Shown here in pieces: positions 43,627 through 53,558 of a stretch of 64,000 bases of DNA. Under the pieces are notes generated by a model. It was given only the letters and a program-made list of their open reading frames with translations, made no database searches and was not told where the DNA came from. The position numbers and the translations under genes are program-made. Each line of letters starts with the position of its first letter. Positions within the stretch are counted from its first letter, which is position 1. The DNA is from Nonomuraea rubra. GTDB lineage: Bacteria > Actinomycetota > Actinomycetes > Streptosporangiales > Streptosporangiaceae. Location: NCBI RefSeq assembly GCF_014207985.1, contig NZ_JACHMI010000001.1, forward strand, positions 1,967,001-2,031,000. The letters are read 5' to 3'.

Positions 43627-44721
43627 ATGAAAAGGATCTTGGTGGCATTGGCGTTATGCGCCGCCGCGACCGTCCCCGCCGGGCAACCGGCCCACGCCGC
43701 CGCCGCATCGCTCAGCATGCTCGGCGCAGACGTCTCCTCCTTGCAACGAGCGCTGGATCTGGGCGCGAAGTACTACGACGCCGGTGGCGTGGAGCGAGAT
43801 CCGCTGGACATCCTCAAGGGGGTCGGCGTCAACTACGCCCGCCTGCGGATCTGGAACAACCCGATCAGCGGCTACAACAACAAGGCCAAGGTGCTGCAGC
43901 AGGCCAGGGCGGTCAAGGCCAAAGGGCTGAAGCTGATGGTCGACTTCCACTACTCCGACACCTGGGCCGACCCCGGCAAGCAGTACAAGCCAGCCGCCTG
44001 GGCCGGCCACGGCATCAGCCAGCTGCAGACCGACGTCTACAACTACACCTACGACGTGTGCACCAGCCTCAAGGCGCAGGGCACCGTCCCGGACAGCGTC
44101 CAGATCGGCAACGAGATCAACACCGGCATGCTGTGGAACGACGGCAGGGTGACCAACAACGACTTCACGAACCTGAGCCTCCTGCTCAAGGCCGGTTACA
44201 ACGCGACCAAGGCGTGCAACCCCGGCACCCAGGTGATCATCCACACGGCATTGGCAGAGAGCCTGTCCTCTGCCCGCTGGTTCTACGACGGGATCCGGGC
44301 CAAGGGCGTGTCCTGGGACATCACCGCCCTGTCGTACTACTGCATGTGGCACGGCACGACGTCGAATCTGTCCACGGTCATCGCCGACATGCGGGCCCGG
44401 TACGGCAAGGACGTGGTGATCGCCGAGACCGCCTACCCCTTCACCGCCGACAACGCCGACTCCACGCGCAACGTGGTGACCTCGGGCTGCTCGGGGTACC
44501 GGATGACCTGGCAGGGTCAGGGCGCGCAGTTCGCGGCGGTGCAGAGCACCACTCGTAACGCGGGTGCGATCGGGGTCTTCTATTGGGAGCCGACCTGGTA
44601 CGCCGTGCCCGGCAACGGCTGGGACCCGGCGAACATCGCGAGCAGCGGTAACGAGTGGGACAACATGGCCGTCTTCAACTGGACCGGTCACATCAACCCC
44701 CACGTCCGGTGGACCCCGTAG
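43627..44721 (+). CDS. GH53 endo-beta-1,4-galactanase
   Basis: A 364-residue secreted enzyme. Signal peptide MKRILVALALCAAATVPAGQ is cleaved around residue 25. The rest is a single GH53 barrel: ILKGVGVNYARLRIW, KLMVDFHYSDTWADPG, acid/base Glu163 in VQIGNEINTG, nucleophile Glu267 in VVIAETAYPFT, and FYWEPTWYAV. Without accessory domains it has the usual minimal length. GGAGGACTCC precedes the ATG. The long leader with LacI-type sites suggests sugar-induced expression. It acts on galactan side chains outside the cell. Confidence 0.92.
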   Translation: MKRILVALALCAAATVPAGQPAHAAAASLSMLGADVSSLQRALDLGAKYYDAGGVERDPLDILKGVGVNYARLRIWNNPISGYNNKAKVLQQARAVKAKGLKLMVDFHYSDTWADPGKQYKPAAWAGHGISQLQTDVYNYTYDVCTSLKAQGTVPDSVQIGNEINTGMLWNDGRVTNNDFTNLSLLLKAGYNATKACNPGTQVIIHTALAESLSSARWFYDGIRAKGVSWDITALSYYCMWHGTTSNLSTVIADMRARYGKDVVIAETAYPFTADNADSTRNVVTSGCSGYRMTWQGQGAQFAAVQSTTRNAGAIGVFYWEPTWYAVPGNGWDPANIASSGNEWDNMAVFNWTGHINPHVRWTP

Positions 44722-44739
44722 GCCGGAGCGAAGCAGCTC

Positions 44740-44763
44740 CTGCCGGGCACCCGCTCCCGGCAG
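44740..44763 (+). terminator. GC-rich hairpin after GH53 gene
   Basis: CTGCCGGG, loop CACCCGCT, CCCGGCAG, about 20 bases after the stop codon. It has an eight-pair stem without a T tract, as is common in actinomycetes. Confidence 0.5.
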
Positions 44764-44941
44764 CTCCGTCCATCGCACCTGAGGGGACACCTCACACGGA
44801 CGTGCTGGGCAAGCCCAGACCCGCCACCCCGTCGGGAGCGGTGTGGCACTCGCGCCCGCGCAGCCCCTTGCCGCGCTGGTGACGATCTAGCCGGCCCTCC
44901 GCGTCCGTCTCCACCGCCCTCACGAGAAAGCATGAATCAGC

Positions 44942-46447
44942 ATGGGCTCATCTCGGTCAGGTCGCCGCGTGCCCAGACCGCCGGGTTCTTCGAAACTCGT
45001 CGTTCTCGCCTTCCTCACACTCCTAGTCGGCCTGCTGGCCGTACCGCTCGCGACGCCGGCCGGAGCGGTGACGGATTTGGCGCTGGGCAAGGCCGCGAGT
45101 GCCGACTCCAGCCAGTCCGGTCGCGGACCGTCCCTGGCCAACGACGGCGACACCGCCACCCGCTGGTGCGCCGCCGACGGCAGGACCGGCCACTGGTGGC
45201 AGGTCGACCTCGGAAGCGCGGCGACGCTGAGTGGCACCGAGGTGCGCTGGGAGTTCGCCCGCACCTACAGGTACCACGTCTCGGTCTCCACCGACGGCAC
45301 GGCCTGGACGCGGGTGGCCGACCGGACGGCCGGCACGACCGCCGCCCAGGTGCAGAGCGACGCCTTCACCGCGACCGCGCGGTACGTGCGGATCACGGTG
45401 ACCGGGCTCGTCGCGTCGACGTGGGCGAGTATCACCGACTTCAAGGTCTTCGGCGCCGACACCGGCACCCGGCAGGGGCCGGAGCCGGATCCGGCACTGC
45501 GTTCCAGGTGCACCGGCACCTCGCCGGTCACCTGCCACTTCGACGTCCAGCCGGGCAACTACGACGTGACCGTGGTCCTGGGCGACCCGGCCAGCCCGGG
45601 CGTGACCAGCGTGCAGGCGGAGGCCCGCCGTACGGTGTTGCCTGCCGTATCGACGGTGGCGGGCTCGTATGCGCGGTATTCGTTCACGCTGAACGTGCGC
45701 CAGCCGGAAGGGCAGCCGACCGGGCAGGGCGGCACCGGGAGGCCCGGGCTTGACCTGGTCTTTTCCGGGCAGACGCCGAAGCTGAACGGGATCGGGCTGG
45801 CCCAGGGGAGCGGGCCGGTGCTGTATCTCGCGGGCGACTCGACCGTCTGCGACCAGCCGGTCGCGCCGTACACCGGGTGGGGGCAGCGGCTCCCGCAGTA
45901 CTTCAAGCTGGGCCTGTCGGTGGCCAACTACGGCGACTCGGGCGAGAGCTCGGGCAGCTTCTTGTCCAACGCGGCGCTGTTCCCCGCGATGAAGCCGCTG
46001 ATCCGGAGCGGCGACATGGTGCTGATCCAGTTCGGGCACAACGACAAGTCGACGACGGCCTCGGCGTTCGCCTCGAACCTGACCAGCCTGGTGACCCAGG
46101 TGCGGTCGCAGGGTGGGACGCCGGTGCTGGTCACGCCTCCGGTGCGTCGGCTGTTCGCTGCCGACGGCACGCTGACTTCGACGGCGTTGCACGTCAACGG
46201 TGTGGGCGCCAATCTCCCGGCGACGATGCGGCAGGTAGCGGCCGCGCAGAACACGTCGCTCATCGACCTGACCGCTGCGAGCGAGGCGTTGGTGGAGGGG
46301 CTCGGCCCGAACGCCTCGGCCGCGCTCTACCTGACTGAGCTGAATGACAACACACACTTCTCCGCGCACGGCGCGAACGAGATGGCCAAGCTCGTCCTGC
46401 AGCGCATGCGCGAGCTGAACCTGTCGCCGGTGCCGTACCTGCGATAA
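44942..46447 (+). CDS. Rhamnogalacturonan acetylesterase (SGNH, CE12-type) with F5/8-type C domain
   Basis: A 501-residue secreted esterase. After a signal peptide (VVLAFLTLLVGLLAVPLATP) an F5/8 type C domain spans about 45-175 (LALGKAASADSSQSGRGPSL, WWQVDLGSAATLSGTEVRW). A beta region follows, then the SGNH hydrolase domain from about 292: GDSTVCD with the nucleophile Ser near 299, the oxyanion Gly/Asn segments (NYGDSGESSGS, FGHND near 365-368) and the catalytic Asp/His in DNTHFSAHG near 469-472. This is the pattern of CE12 pectin deacetylases. It would remove acetyl groups before lyase attack by the PL11 gene that follows 30 bases later. Confidence 0.85.
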   Translation: MGSSRSGRRVPRPPGSSKLVVLAFLTLLVGLLAVPLATPAGAVTDLALGKAASADSSQSGRGPSLANDGDTATRWCAADGRTGHWWQVDLGSAATLSGTEVRWEFARTYRYHVSVSTDGTAWTRVADRTAGTTAAQVQSDAFTATARYVRITVTGLVASTWASITDFKVFGADTGTRQGPEPDPALRSRCTGTSPVTCHFDVQPGNYDVTVVLGDPASPGVTSVQAEARRTVLPAVSTVAGSYARYSFTLNVRQPEGQPTGQGGTGRPGLDLVFSGQTPKLNGIGLAQGSGPVLYLAGDSTVCDQPVAPYTGWGQRLPQYFKLGLSVANYGDSGESSGSFLSNAALFPAMKPLIRSGDMVLIQFGHNDKSTTASAFASNLTSLVTQVRSQGGTPVLVTPPVRRLFAADGTLTSTALHVNGVGANLPATMRQVAAAQNTSLIDLTAASEALVEGLGPNASAALYLTELNDNTHFSAHGANEMAKLVLQRMRELNLSPVPYLR

Positions 46448-46477
46448 CCACCCCCGCCCTACCTGCTGGAGTTCCTC

Positions 46478-48718
46478 ATGTCCTTACGTAGACCGCGCAC
46501 CGCGCTGCTGTCGGCCGGCGTCGCGCTGACGATGGCCGTCACCGGTGTCGTCATGGCCGCGGAAGCATCCGCGGCGACCCGTTACGAGGCGGAAAGCGCC
46601 CCGGCCACGTGCGACGGGCTCATCGAGTCCAACCACGCCGGCTTCTCGGGCAGTGGATTCTGCAACGGCACCAACGCGGCCGGCGCGGCGGCACAGTTCA
46701 CCGTGACCGCATCGGCGGCCGGCGCGGCCACCATCGCGATCCGGTACGCCAACGGCGCGACCGCGGGCCGTCCCGCGGACGTGCTGGTCAACGGCGCGGT
46801 CGCACATGCCGCCAGTGCGTTCGACCCCACCGGCGCCTGGACGAGCTGGGGGACCAAGACGCTGGCCGTGTCGCTGAACGCGGGCGACAACATCATCCGG
46901 TTGAGCCCGACCACCGCCGACGGCCTGGCCAACATCGACTACCTCGAGACGGACCAGGGCGGCCCGGACCCGAACCCGACCGGCCGGCAGATGGAGGATC
47001 TCGACCGCGGCCTGATCAGCGTGCGTTCCGGGTCGGGCAACCTGGTGTCCTGGCGGCTGCTGGGCACCGAGAGCGCGAGCACCGGATTCAACCTCTACCG
47101 GGGCTCGGCCAAGCTGAACCCCTCGCCGCTCACCGGCGCCACCAACTACCTGGACAACGGCGCGCCGGCGGACGCCTCCTACACCGTCCGAGCGGTCGTG
47201 AACGGCGTGGAGCAGGCCGCGTCCGGGCCGTCGCTGCGCTTTGCCGGCGGCAACTACCTCGACGTGCCGATCTCCCGGCCGGGAAGCACCTACACCGCCG
47301 GAGACGCGAGCGTCGGCGACGCGGACGGCGACGGCCAGTACGAGATCTTCCTCAAGTGGGACCCCAGCGACCAGAAGGACAACTCCCAGTCCGGGGTCAC
47401 CAGCAACGTCTACATCGACGCCTACCGGCTCAACGGCCAGCGGCTGTGGCGCATCGACCTGGGCCGCAACATCCGGGCCGGCGCGCACTACACGCAGTTC
47501 CAGGTCTACGACTACGACGGCGACGGCCGGGCCGAGCTGGCGGTCAAGACCGGCGACGGCACCGTCTCCGGCACCGGGCAGACGATCGGCAACGCGGGCG
47601 CCGACCACCGCAACTCCTCCGGCTACATCATCACCGGACCCGAGTACCTGACCATGTTCAACGGGCTCACCGGCGCCGCCATGTCCACGGTGAACTTCGA
47701 CCCGGCCCGCGGCAACATCAACGACTGGGGCGACAACTACGGCAACCGCGGCGACCGGTTCCTGGCCGGCACGGCCTACCTGGACGGTCAGCGCCCCAGC
47801 CTCATCATGGGCCGCGGCTACTACGCCAAGAGCGCGATCGCGGCCTGGGACTTCCGCGACGGCCGGCTCACCCGGCGCTGGAAGTTCGACTCCAGCAGCG
47901 CCGGCAGCCAGTGGACCGGACGCGGCGCACACTCGCTGTCCATCGCCGACGTCGACGGCAACGGCACCGACGAGGTCGTCTACGGCGGCATGACCATCAA
48001 CGCCAACGGCACCGGCCGCTACACCACCAGCTTCTACGCCCACGGCGACGCCCTGCACGTCGGAGACTTCGTGCCCAGCCGTACCGGCAAGGAGATCTGG
48101 ATGATCCACGAGCAGAGCTCCGGCGCCGCCGCCACCCTCCGGGACGCGGGCAACGGCTCGATCATCATGCAGAAGAACAACACCTGTAACTGCGAGGGCC
48201 CGGCACGCGGCGTGGCCGGCGACATCCACACCGGCAACGCCGGCGGCGAGTTCTGGGGGTCCGGCACCGGCCTGGGCAACCTCTTCAACGCCTCCGGCGG
48301 CAACGTCGGGCGCAACCCCAGCAGCTACAACTTCCTGGCCTGGTGGGACGGCGACCCGGTGCGCGAACTGCTGGACGGCAACCACGTCGACAAATACGGC
48401 ACCGGCGGCGACACCCGCCTGCTCACCGCCTCCGGAGCACACTCCATCAACGGCACCAAGGCCACCCCGTCCCTGTCCGGCGACCTGTTCGGCGACTGGC
48501 GCGAGGAAATCATCCTGCCCCGGGACGACAACGCCGCGCTGCGCATCTACGCCACTCCGATCCAGACCGACCGGCGGATCTACACGCTGATGCACGACAC
48601 CCAGTACCGCGTCGCCATCGCCTGGCAGAACACCGCCTACAACCAGCCGCCACACCCGAGCTTCTTCCTCGGCGACGGCATGAACACCCCACCGCAGCCC
48701 GACATCTACGTCCGCTGA
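46478..48718 (+). CDS. PL11 rhamnogalacturonan endolyase with CBM35
   Basis: A 746-residue secreted lyase. Signal peptide ends near residue 32 (AAEASA). A CBM35-type module follows (about 33-158: TRYEAESAPATCDGLIESNH, FSGSGFCNGTNAAGAAAQFT), then the PL11 eight-bladed propeller from about 165: RQMEDLDRGLISVRSGSGNL, DASVGDADGDGQYEIFLKW, YDYDGDGRAELAVKTGDG and DVDGNGTDEVVYGG, with repeated calcium-binding DxDxDG loops. It cleaves the rhamnogalacturonan-I backbone by beta-elimination. It is 30 bases after the esterase gene and probably co-transcribed. A strong hairpin follows. Confidence 0.93.
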   Translation: MSLRRPRTALLSAGVALTMAVTGVVMAAEASAATRYEAESAPATCDGLIESNHAGFSGSGFCNGTNAAGAAAQFTVTASAAGAATIAIRYANGATAGRPADVLVNGAVAHAASAFDPTGAWTSWGTKTLAVSLNAGDNIIRLSPTTADGLANIDYLETDQGGPDPNPTGRQMEDLDRGLISVRSGSGNLVSWRLLGTESASTGFNLYRGSAKLNPSPLTGATNYLDNGAPADASYTVRAVVNGVEQAASGPSLRFAGGNYLDVPISRPGSTYTAGDASVGDADGDGQYEIFLKWDPSDQKDNSQSGVTSNVYIDAYRLNGQRLWRIDLGRNIRAGAHYTQFQVYDYDGDGRAELAVKTGDGTVSGTGQTIGNAGADHRNSSGYIITGPEYLTMFNGLTGAAMSTVNFDPARGNINDWGDNYGNRGDRFLAGTAYLDGQRPSLIMGRGYYAKSAIAAWDFRDGRLTRRWKFDSSSAGSQWTGRGAHSLSIADVDGNGTDEVVYGGMTINANGTGRYTTSFYAHGDALHVGDFVPSRTGKEIWMIHEQSSGAAATLRDAGNGSIIMQKNNTCNCEGPARGVAGDIHTGNAGGEFWGSGTGLGNLFNASGGNVGRNPSSYNFLAWWDGDPVRELLDGNHVDKYGTGGDTRLLTASGAHSINGTKATPSLSGDLFGDWREEIILPRDDNAALRIYATPIQTDRRIYTLMHDTQYRVAIAWQNTAYNQPPHPSFFLGDGMNTPPQPDIYVR

Positions 48719-48726
48719 CCCGCCAG

Positions 48727-48764
48727 CGGTCTGGCGGCCCGGCATCCATCGGGCCGCCAGACCG
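48727..48764 (+). terminator. Strong 15-bp hairpin after PL11 gene
   Basis: Stem CGGTCTGGCGGCCCG (48727-48741) pairs perfectly with CGGGCCGCCAGACCG (48750-48764) around an eight-base loop, eight bases after the stop. It is a clear intrinsic-type terminator of the esterase-lyase unit. Confidence 0.75.
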
Positions 48765-48831
48765 TGACCTGTGCCGATGGCGAGTTGTCCTCCGCCTAGG
48801 GAGCCTCGCCGGTCAGCGGCACCTGGCGGAC

Positions 48832-48845
48832 TGTTAACGCTAACA
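48832..48845. promoter_or_regulatory. LacI-type operator-like palindrome before GH43 gene
   Basis: TGTTAACGCTAACA, with five perfect outer pairs around ACGC. It matches the leader sites (TGTGAACGYTCMCA) at most positions. It is located about 50 bases before the ATG of the broken GH43 gene. Confidence 0.55.
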
Positions 48846-48895
48846 AAGAGGTGCCCGTGCAAGGACCAAACGACCGCTGTCGAAAGGACTCCGAC

Positions 48896-49440
48896 ATGTC
48901 CCGTGCTAGCCATCGGGTCTTACTTGCCGCTGTGACGGCGCTGTGCACGCGCTGTCCGCCGGCGTCGCGCAGCCGGCCTCCGCCGCACCGGGCCTTCCGT
49001 ACGCCAATCCGATCAAGTCTCAGAAGGGGGCCGATCCCTGGCTCGAGTACTACAACGGCAACTACTACCTGATCACGACCACGTTCACCAACAAGCTGCT
49101 GATGCGCAAGTCGCCGACGCTGGCCGGGCTCGCCACCGCGCCGAGCGTGCAGGTCTGGGAGGACAGCACGTCATCGCGCGGGACGAACTTCTGGGCCCCC
49201 GAGATCCATTTCATCGACAACCGGTGGTACCTGTACTACTCCGGCGCCCAGGTCGGCGCCCCTTGCTGTGACACTCAGCGCACCCACGTGCTGGAGAGCG
49301 CCGGCTGGTCAACGTCCGTAGCGGCAAGGTACTCGACGTCAACGCCTGCGGCTCCGCCGACGGCGCCAACATCCAGCAGTGGTCGTGGCTGAACAACAAC
49401 TGCCAGCAGTGGCAGCTGCTGCCCGTCCAAAGGAGGGGTA
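48896..49440 (+). pseudogene. GH43 glycosidase with ricin-type lectin tail, collapsed
   Basis: Starts MSRASHRVLLAAVTAL, a signal peptide that shifts frame near 48945, then VHALSAGVAQPASAAPGLPY and a GH43 beginning: QKGADPWLEYYNGNYYLITT (Asp of blade one), TNFWAPEIHFIDNRWYLYYS. Homology ends at THVLESAG (about 49300). A joined fragment in another frame reads LVNVRSGKVLDVNACGSADG and NIQQWSWLNNNCQQWQLLP, which is the end of a ricin-B/CBM13 lectin domain. So the middle of an arabinofuranosidase-type gene has been deleted. Confidence 0.8.
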
Positions 49441-49444
49441 ATCG

Positions 49445-50750
49445 ATGCGTAGACGTACTTCCTCGCGATCCCCGCACCGGGCGCGGCGGCGACGCTGCTG
49501 GACGCATCCCCAGCGGCGGCGTCACCGGCGGTGACGTACACCAGCCCGCTGATCGCGCAGCGGGCCGACCCGCACATCGTCCGGCACACCGACGGCTACT
49601 ACTACCTCACCGCCACGGTGCCGGAGTACGACCGGATCATCCTGCGCCGGGCGACGACGGCACATCTGGGCGCCCGGAGATCCACTTCATCAGCGGCAAG
49701 TGGTACATCTACTTCGCCGCGGGCCGCAGCAACGACGTCTGGCGGATCCGGATGTGGGTGCTGGAGAACAGCAGCGCCGACCCGTTCACCGGCACGTGGG
49801 TCGAGAAGGGACGCATCGTCACCCACCTGGACACGTTCTCGCTGGACGCGACCACGTTCACGCACAACGGCACCCGCTACCTGTCCTGGGCACAGCAGGA
49901 CCCGGCGATCGGCGGTAACACCAACCTGTACCTGGCGCCGATGAGCCACCCGTGGACGATCTCCGGGACTCCGGCACGGCTGAGCGTCCCGACGCTGTCG
50001 TGGGAGACGGTCGGCTACAAGGTCAACGAAGGCCTGTCGGTGCTCATCCGCAACGGCAAGGTGTTCATGACCTACTCGGCCGGCGCCACGGACAGCAACT
50101 ACTGCATGGGGATGCTGACCGCGTCGGCGTCCAGCAACCTGATGAACCCGGCGTCGTGGAGCAAGAAGCAGCAGCCGGTGTTCAGGTCCAACGCCGCGAC
50201 GAGCCAGTACGGCCCGGGCCACAACTCGTTCACGGTCTCCGAGGACGGGCAGAGCGACATCCTGGTTTACCACGACCGCAACTACAGGGATATCAGCGGC
50301 GATCCGCTGAACGACGCGAACCGGCGCACCCGAATCCAGAAGCTGTACTGGAACGCCGGCGGCACCCCGAACTTCGGCATCCCGGTGCCGGACGGCGCGA
50401 CGCCGTACCGGTTCAGGTCGTACACCTTCCCGGACCGGTTCATCCGGCAGGTCCCGTTCCGCGGGCGGATCGACGCGGACATGACGAACCTGGCCGAGTC
50501 GCAGTTCCGCATCGTCATCGGGCTGGCCGGGAGCGGCACGGTGTCGCTGGAGTCGACCAGCAACCCCGGCTCCTACCTGCGGAACCGAAACTACGAGATC
50601 TGGCTGGACAGAAACGACGGCACGACGGGGTTCAGGAACGGCGCGAGCTTCACCGGGCGGCCAGGCCAGTCCGACTCGGCCGCAGTGAGCTTCGAATCGG
50701 TGAGCGCCCCGGGCCGCCCTGCGGGACCACCGGCACGAACCAGCAATGGA
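49445..50750 (+). pseudogene. GH43 arabinofuranosidase with CBM42 (AbfB), broken
   Basis: Directly downstream of the previous remnant. Frame one gives an exported start, then PLIAQRADPHIVRHTDGYYY and LTATVPEYDRIILRRA, where a deletion and frameshift (about 49660) cut the gene. It continues as APEIHFISGKWYIYFAAG, RMWVLENSSADPFTGTW, NGTRYLSWAQQDP, NEGLSVLIRNGKVFMTYSAG and GPGHNSFTVSEDG, all GH43 propeller. The C-terminal module RFRSYTFPDRFIRQVPF onward is an arabinose-binding CBM42. The catalytic Asp and Glu positions survive, but the reading frame does not. Confidence 0.8.
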
Positions 50751-50958
50751 CACGCGCGGCAGCGTGATGTGCATGCATCCTCGCGGGAGAAAGTGCATGC
50801 GGCTGCACCGCATGCACTTCTCTCCGCCGGATGATCTGGGCATCGAGGCCACGCGACTGATCGTGCTCATGCCGAAGCCTGTGACGCCGAATACCTGGTT
50901 GCCCTAGCCGATAACGACATGGGGCGAGCCCAGCGAAGCCCGCCAGGCCCGCCGGGTT

Positions 50959-52557
50959 CTAGGGCGTCGTGACTTCGAGGTAGTCGATGTTGGGCAGGCC
51001 GCTGGCCGTCGTGGGGTTGAGCCTGACGGTGTTGCCGCCCGCGTTCAGCGTGACGGTCAAGGTCTTGGTGACCCATGTACTCCACGCGCCGGTGCCCTCG
51101 AACGACGGGGTCTGCACCGCCGAGCCGTTGACGAGCAGCGAGGCCGGCCGCGTGGTGGCGACACCGTTGGCGAACCGGACCAGCAGCGTCGCGGTGCCCG
51201 CCGTGCTCGCGTTGACGGTGAACTGAGCGTAGGCCCCCACCGCGTTGGTGCCGTTGCAGAAGCCGGTACCTGAGTAGCCCGACCAGTTGGAGTCGATGGT
51301 GCCAGTGCACACCGCCGGCGAAGCTTCCGCCTCGTAGCGGGTGGCCGACCCAGGACCGCCGATGGCGCTCATAATGGGGCCGATGATTCCTGGCTGGGTC
51401 ACCGCGTTGGTGCTTCGATTGAACAGCCCAAAACCGTATTGGCCGTTGACGCCATTGTCCCAGTAAATAGTGGCTGCTCCGTACTTCTTGGCGGTGGCCA
51501 CCATGGTGTGCGCGAAGTCCGCACGGTACCTGTTGTTCGACGAATCAAAGGATGACTTGTCGATCGAGCCGTATTCGCCGACGACTACCGGGTATCCTCT
51601 GACGACGAAACTGTCGTACGTCTTCTTCAGCTGCGAATCCATGTAATCATCCTGTCCCCAGGTGGATGTTCTCGATGGGTTGGTTGCTGCCGGTCCCCAC
51701 TGCGTGATCGTGCCGTTTTCCTCTCCGACGAAGTCCCACGGAGCATAATAGTGAACGGAGATCATGATTCTCTGCTCATTGCTGGGGATGGAGGGCGATC
51801 GGTAGTTGTCCGTCGGAATCACGAAGCCGTAGTTTCCGGTGGTGTAATCGATGTTCGTGTTCCAGCCAGGAACAAGCAGCCATCGTGAACTGTTGTTTCC
51901 GCCAGCTCGTCTTGTGGTGTCCACGAAGATTTGGTTGTAGCTGTTGATGTTTGAGTAGCACGGTTGAGTGGGATTGCCGTACTGTCCGTCGAATTCTTCG
52001 TTCATGGATTCGAAGATCAGGCGTTGGTCGTAATTTTGAAACCTGGACGCGAGTTGTTGCCAGATCTTCTGATACTTGGCTTTGATCTCTGTTTGGTTGG
52101 AGGAATCGCAGATCAGCCAGGCGTATGGGATGGTTTTGTAGCCGTCTCCATGTATGTTGAGCACCACATACATGCCTCGGTTGTACGCATAGTTGACGAC
52201 TTCCTGAATTCTGTTCAGCCAGGAAGGGTTGATCGTGTAGTCCGGGCCGGCCCCGATATGCCGTAAATACGAGACCGGGATCCGGATCGTATTGAAGCCT
52301 GTCGACTTCACCTTGTCGATGAGAGCCTGTGTTACGGTCGGATTGCCCCACGCCGTTTCGCTGGGATATCCGTCGACGTTGGCTTCCAGCTGGTTCCCCA
52401 GATTCCAGCCCACTCCCATGTCGGCGACGATCTGCGAAGCGTTGAGCTGTGTCGTGGTGTCGGCCGACGCATGCGTGGTCAAGCCGGACACCGATAGGGC
52501 GGCCGACAGCATGCAGGCCAGGAGAATGGCCCTGATCTTCCTTGCTGTTGGAACCAT
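50959..52557 (-). CDS. GH5 endoglucanase-type glycosidase with CBM35
   Basis: A 532-residue secreted enzyme. The signal peptide (KIRAILLACMLSAALSVSGL) is cleaved near residue 33. The GH5 barrel spans 38-395: GVGWNLGNQLEA, FNTIRIPVSYLRH, acid/base Glu187 in FESMNEEFDG, HYYAPWDFVG, and nucleophile Glu328 in VVVGEYGSID. Residues 400-530 form a CBM35 module (TRYEAEASPAVCTGTIDSNW) closely similar to that of the PL11 lyase, so modules are shared within the island. Codon use in the catalytic part is clearly less GC-rich than in neighbours, suggesting transfer. A palindromic operator-like site lies upstream. Confidence 0.92.
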   Translation of the reverse strand: MVPTARKIRAILLACMLSAALSVSGLTTHASADTTTQLNASQIVADMGVGWNLGNQLEANVDGYPSETAWGNPTVTQALIDKVKSTGFNTIRIPVSYLRHIGAGPDYTINPSWLNRIQEVVNYAYNRGMYVVLNIHGDGYKTIPYAWLICDSSNQTEIKAKYQKIWQQLASRFQNYDQRLIFESMNEEFDGQYGNPTQPCYSNINSYNQIFVDTTRRAGGNNSSRWLLVPGWNTNIDYTTGNYGFVIPTDNYRSPSIPSNEQRIMISVHYYAPWDFVGEENGTITQWGPAATNPSRTSTWGQDDYMDSQLKKTYDSFVVRGYPVVVGEYGSIDKSSFDSSNNRYRADFAHTMVATAKKYGAATIYWDNGVNGQYGFGLFNRSTNAVTQPGIIGPIMSAIGGPGSATRYEAEASPAVCTGTIDSNWSGYSGTGFCNGTNAVGAYAQFTVNASTAGTATLLVRFANGVATTRPASLLVNGSAVQTPSFEGTGAWSTWVTKTLTVTLNAGGNTVRLNPTTASGLPNIDYLEVTTP

Positions 52558-52960
52558 GGGTACTTCCTCTCTTTCAGGCTTGGTGTGCCCAGGAGCAGTT
52601 TCGTCCAGGCAAACCTCTCGATCGGTGGTGTCGGACTCTTCTCATCGAGCTTGTGAGTTTTGCGCAACGCGCGGCATGGAGGGGGCGGTTGGCCGGAGTG
52701 GCAGGCGCGGGATCGGGCCGACGATCGCGGCGGAAGCCAACACCGAATACGTGCTGTTCTTAGCAAGGCTTGCCTGCTAACGTCTCATCTAGTCGAAGCG
52801 CTTCGACGGCATTTCGACAGCAGGGGAAATGCTGCGATAGGCACACTGTAGAAGTCGGGAAATCTCATTGCAACAAGCGGCGATCGCGCCGCCAAGCTGC
52901 TCGAGCCGTTGCCGGGTGATCAGGCAGGTGGGGCGCTCGGCGTGCCGAGCGGCCGGCGGC
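52558..52960. other. Intergenic regulatory region upstream of GH5 gene
   Basis: About 400 bases. It contains the palindrome at 52793-52806 and an inverted repeat TTAGCA...TGCTAA (52760-52780). Both are plausible sites for a sugar-responsive repressor of the minus-strand GH5 gene. No coding frame was supported. Confidence 0.45.
52793..52806. promoter_or_regulatory. Perfect 14-base palindrome (LacI-type operator-like)
   Basis: TCGAAGCGCTTCGA, perfectly symmetric around a central GC, about 240 bases before the GH5 start. LacI-family regulators of cellulose and hemicellulose genes in actinomycetes bind palindromes with a central GCGC. It differs from the TGTGAACG sites of the leaders, so a second regulator is possible. 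Confidence 0.5.
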
Positions 52961-53490
52961 TCAGCCCCAGTGTTGCAGTAGCCGGTCGTACTCGGCCTGG
53001 GTGATCGGCAGGACGGTGCCGTGGCGCGGCCGGCCGGGCATGGTGTAGCTGGAGACGGGTGACCATTGCCGGGTGTTCAGGTCGGTGGTCGTGAACGGTA
53101 CGTAGCCCCGGCCTCCGTACTCGTCGATGAACATGTACCAGCGCTCGTCGGTGTTCGATTTGAAGACCAGCGGGCCCTCGCCCTGGCCGATCGCGTTGTT
53201 CCCGAGGCAGTCTGCGACGAAGGAGTAGGTGCGGTTGAGCATGGTCGCCGACTTCTCGGCGAGGATGAACTAGCCGCACGGGGTCTGCGATGTGCTTCGC
53301 TCGTCCTTCGTGAAGCGGTAGTAACGTAGGTGGTACACGGGCGGCTGCCCCGGGTCCAGCCATACCGGCGCACGCCGACCGCGAACGGCGTGCTTGGCGC
53401 GGGATCTGCGTGTGCCGTTCTGGAACCGAGCAGGGTAACGCCCGCTGCTGCGGCGCTCAGCGTGAGAAAGATACGTCGTGGCATGGACAT
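52961..53490 (-). pseudogene. GH43-like secreted glycosidase, collapsed
   Basis: Begins MSMPRRIFLTLSAAAAGVTL with a possible Tat or Sec signal, then RTAHADPAPSTPF. Frame breaks follow. The middle is nearly all missing: WLDPGQPPVYHLRYYRFTKD in another frame, a stop near 53270, then ATMLNRTYSFVADCLGNNAI, GQGEGPLVFKSNTDERWYMF and RHGTVLPITQAEYDRLLQHW. The last part is a GH43-type propeller end. Confidence 0.65.
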
Positions 53491-53558
53491 GATGCCTCCG
53501 TGGGGGGGGTAGCGGAGGTGGGGCGGCCCCAGGCACCCTCACCGTTTGGTGTTCAGCG

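Noticed and set aside
46484..48913. An 809-codon minus-strand frame
   Set aside because: Antisense of the PL11 lyase; repetitive Val/Ala/Gly composition is typical of high-GC shadow frames.
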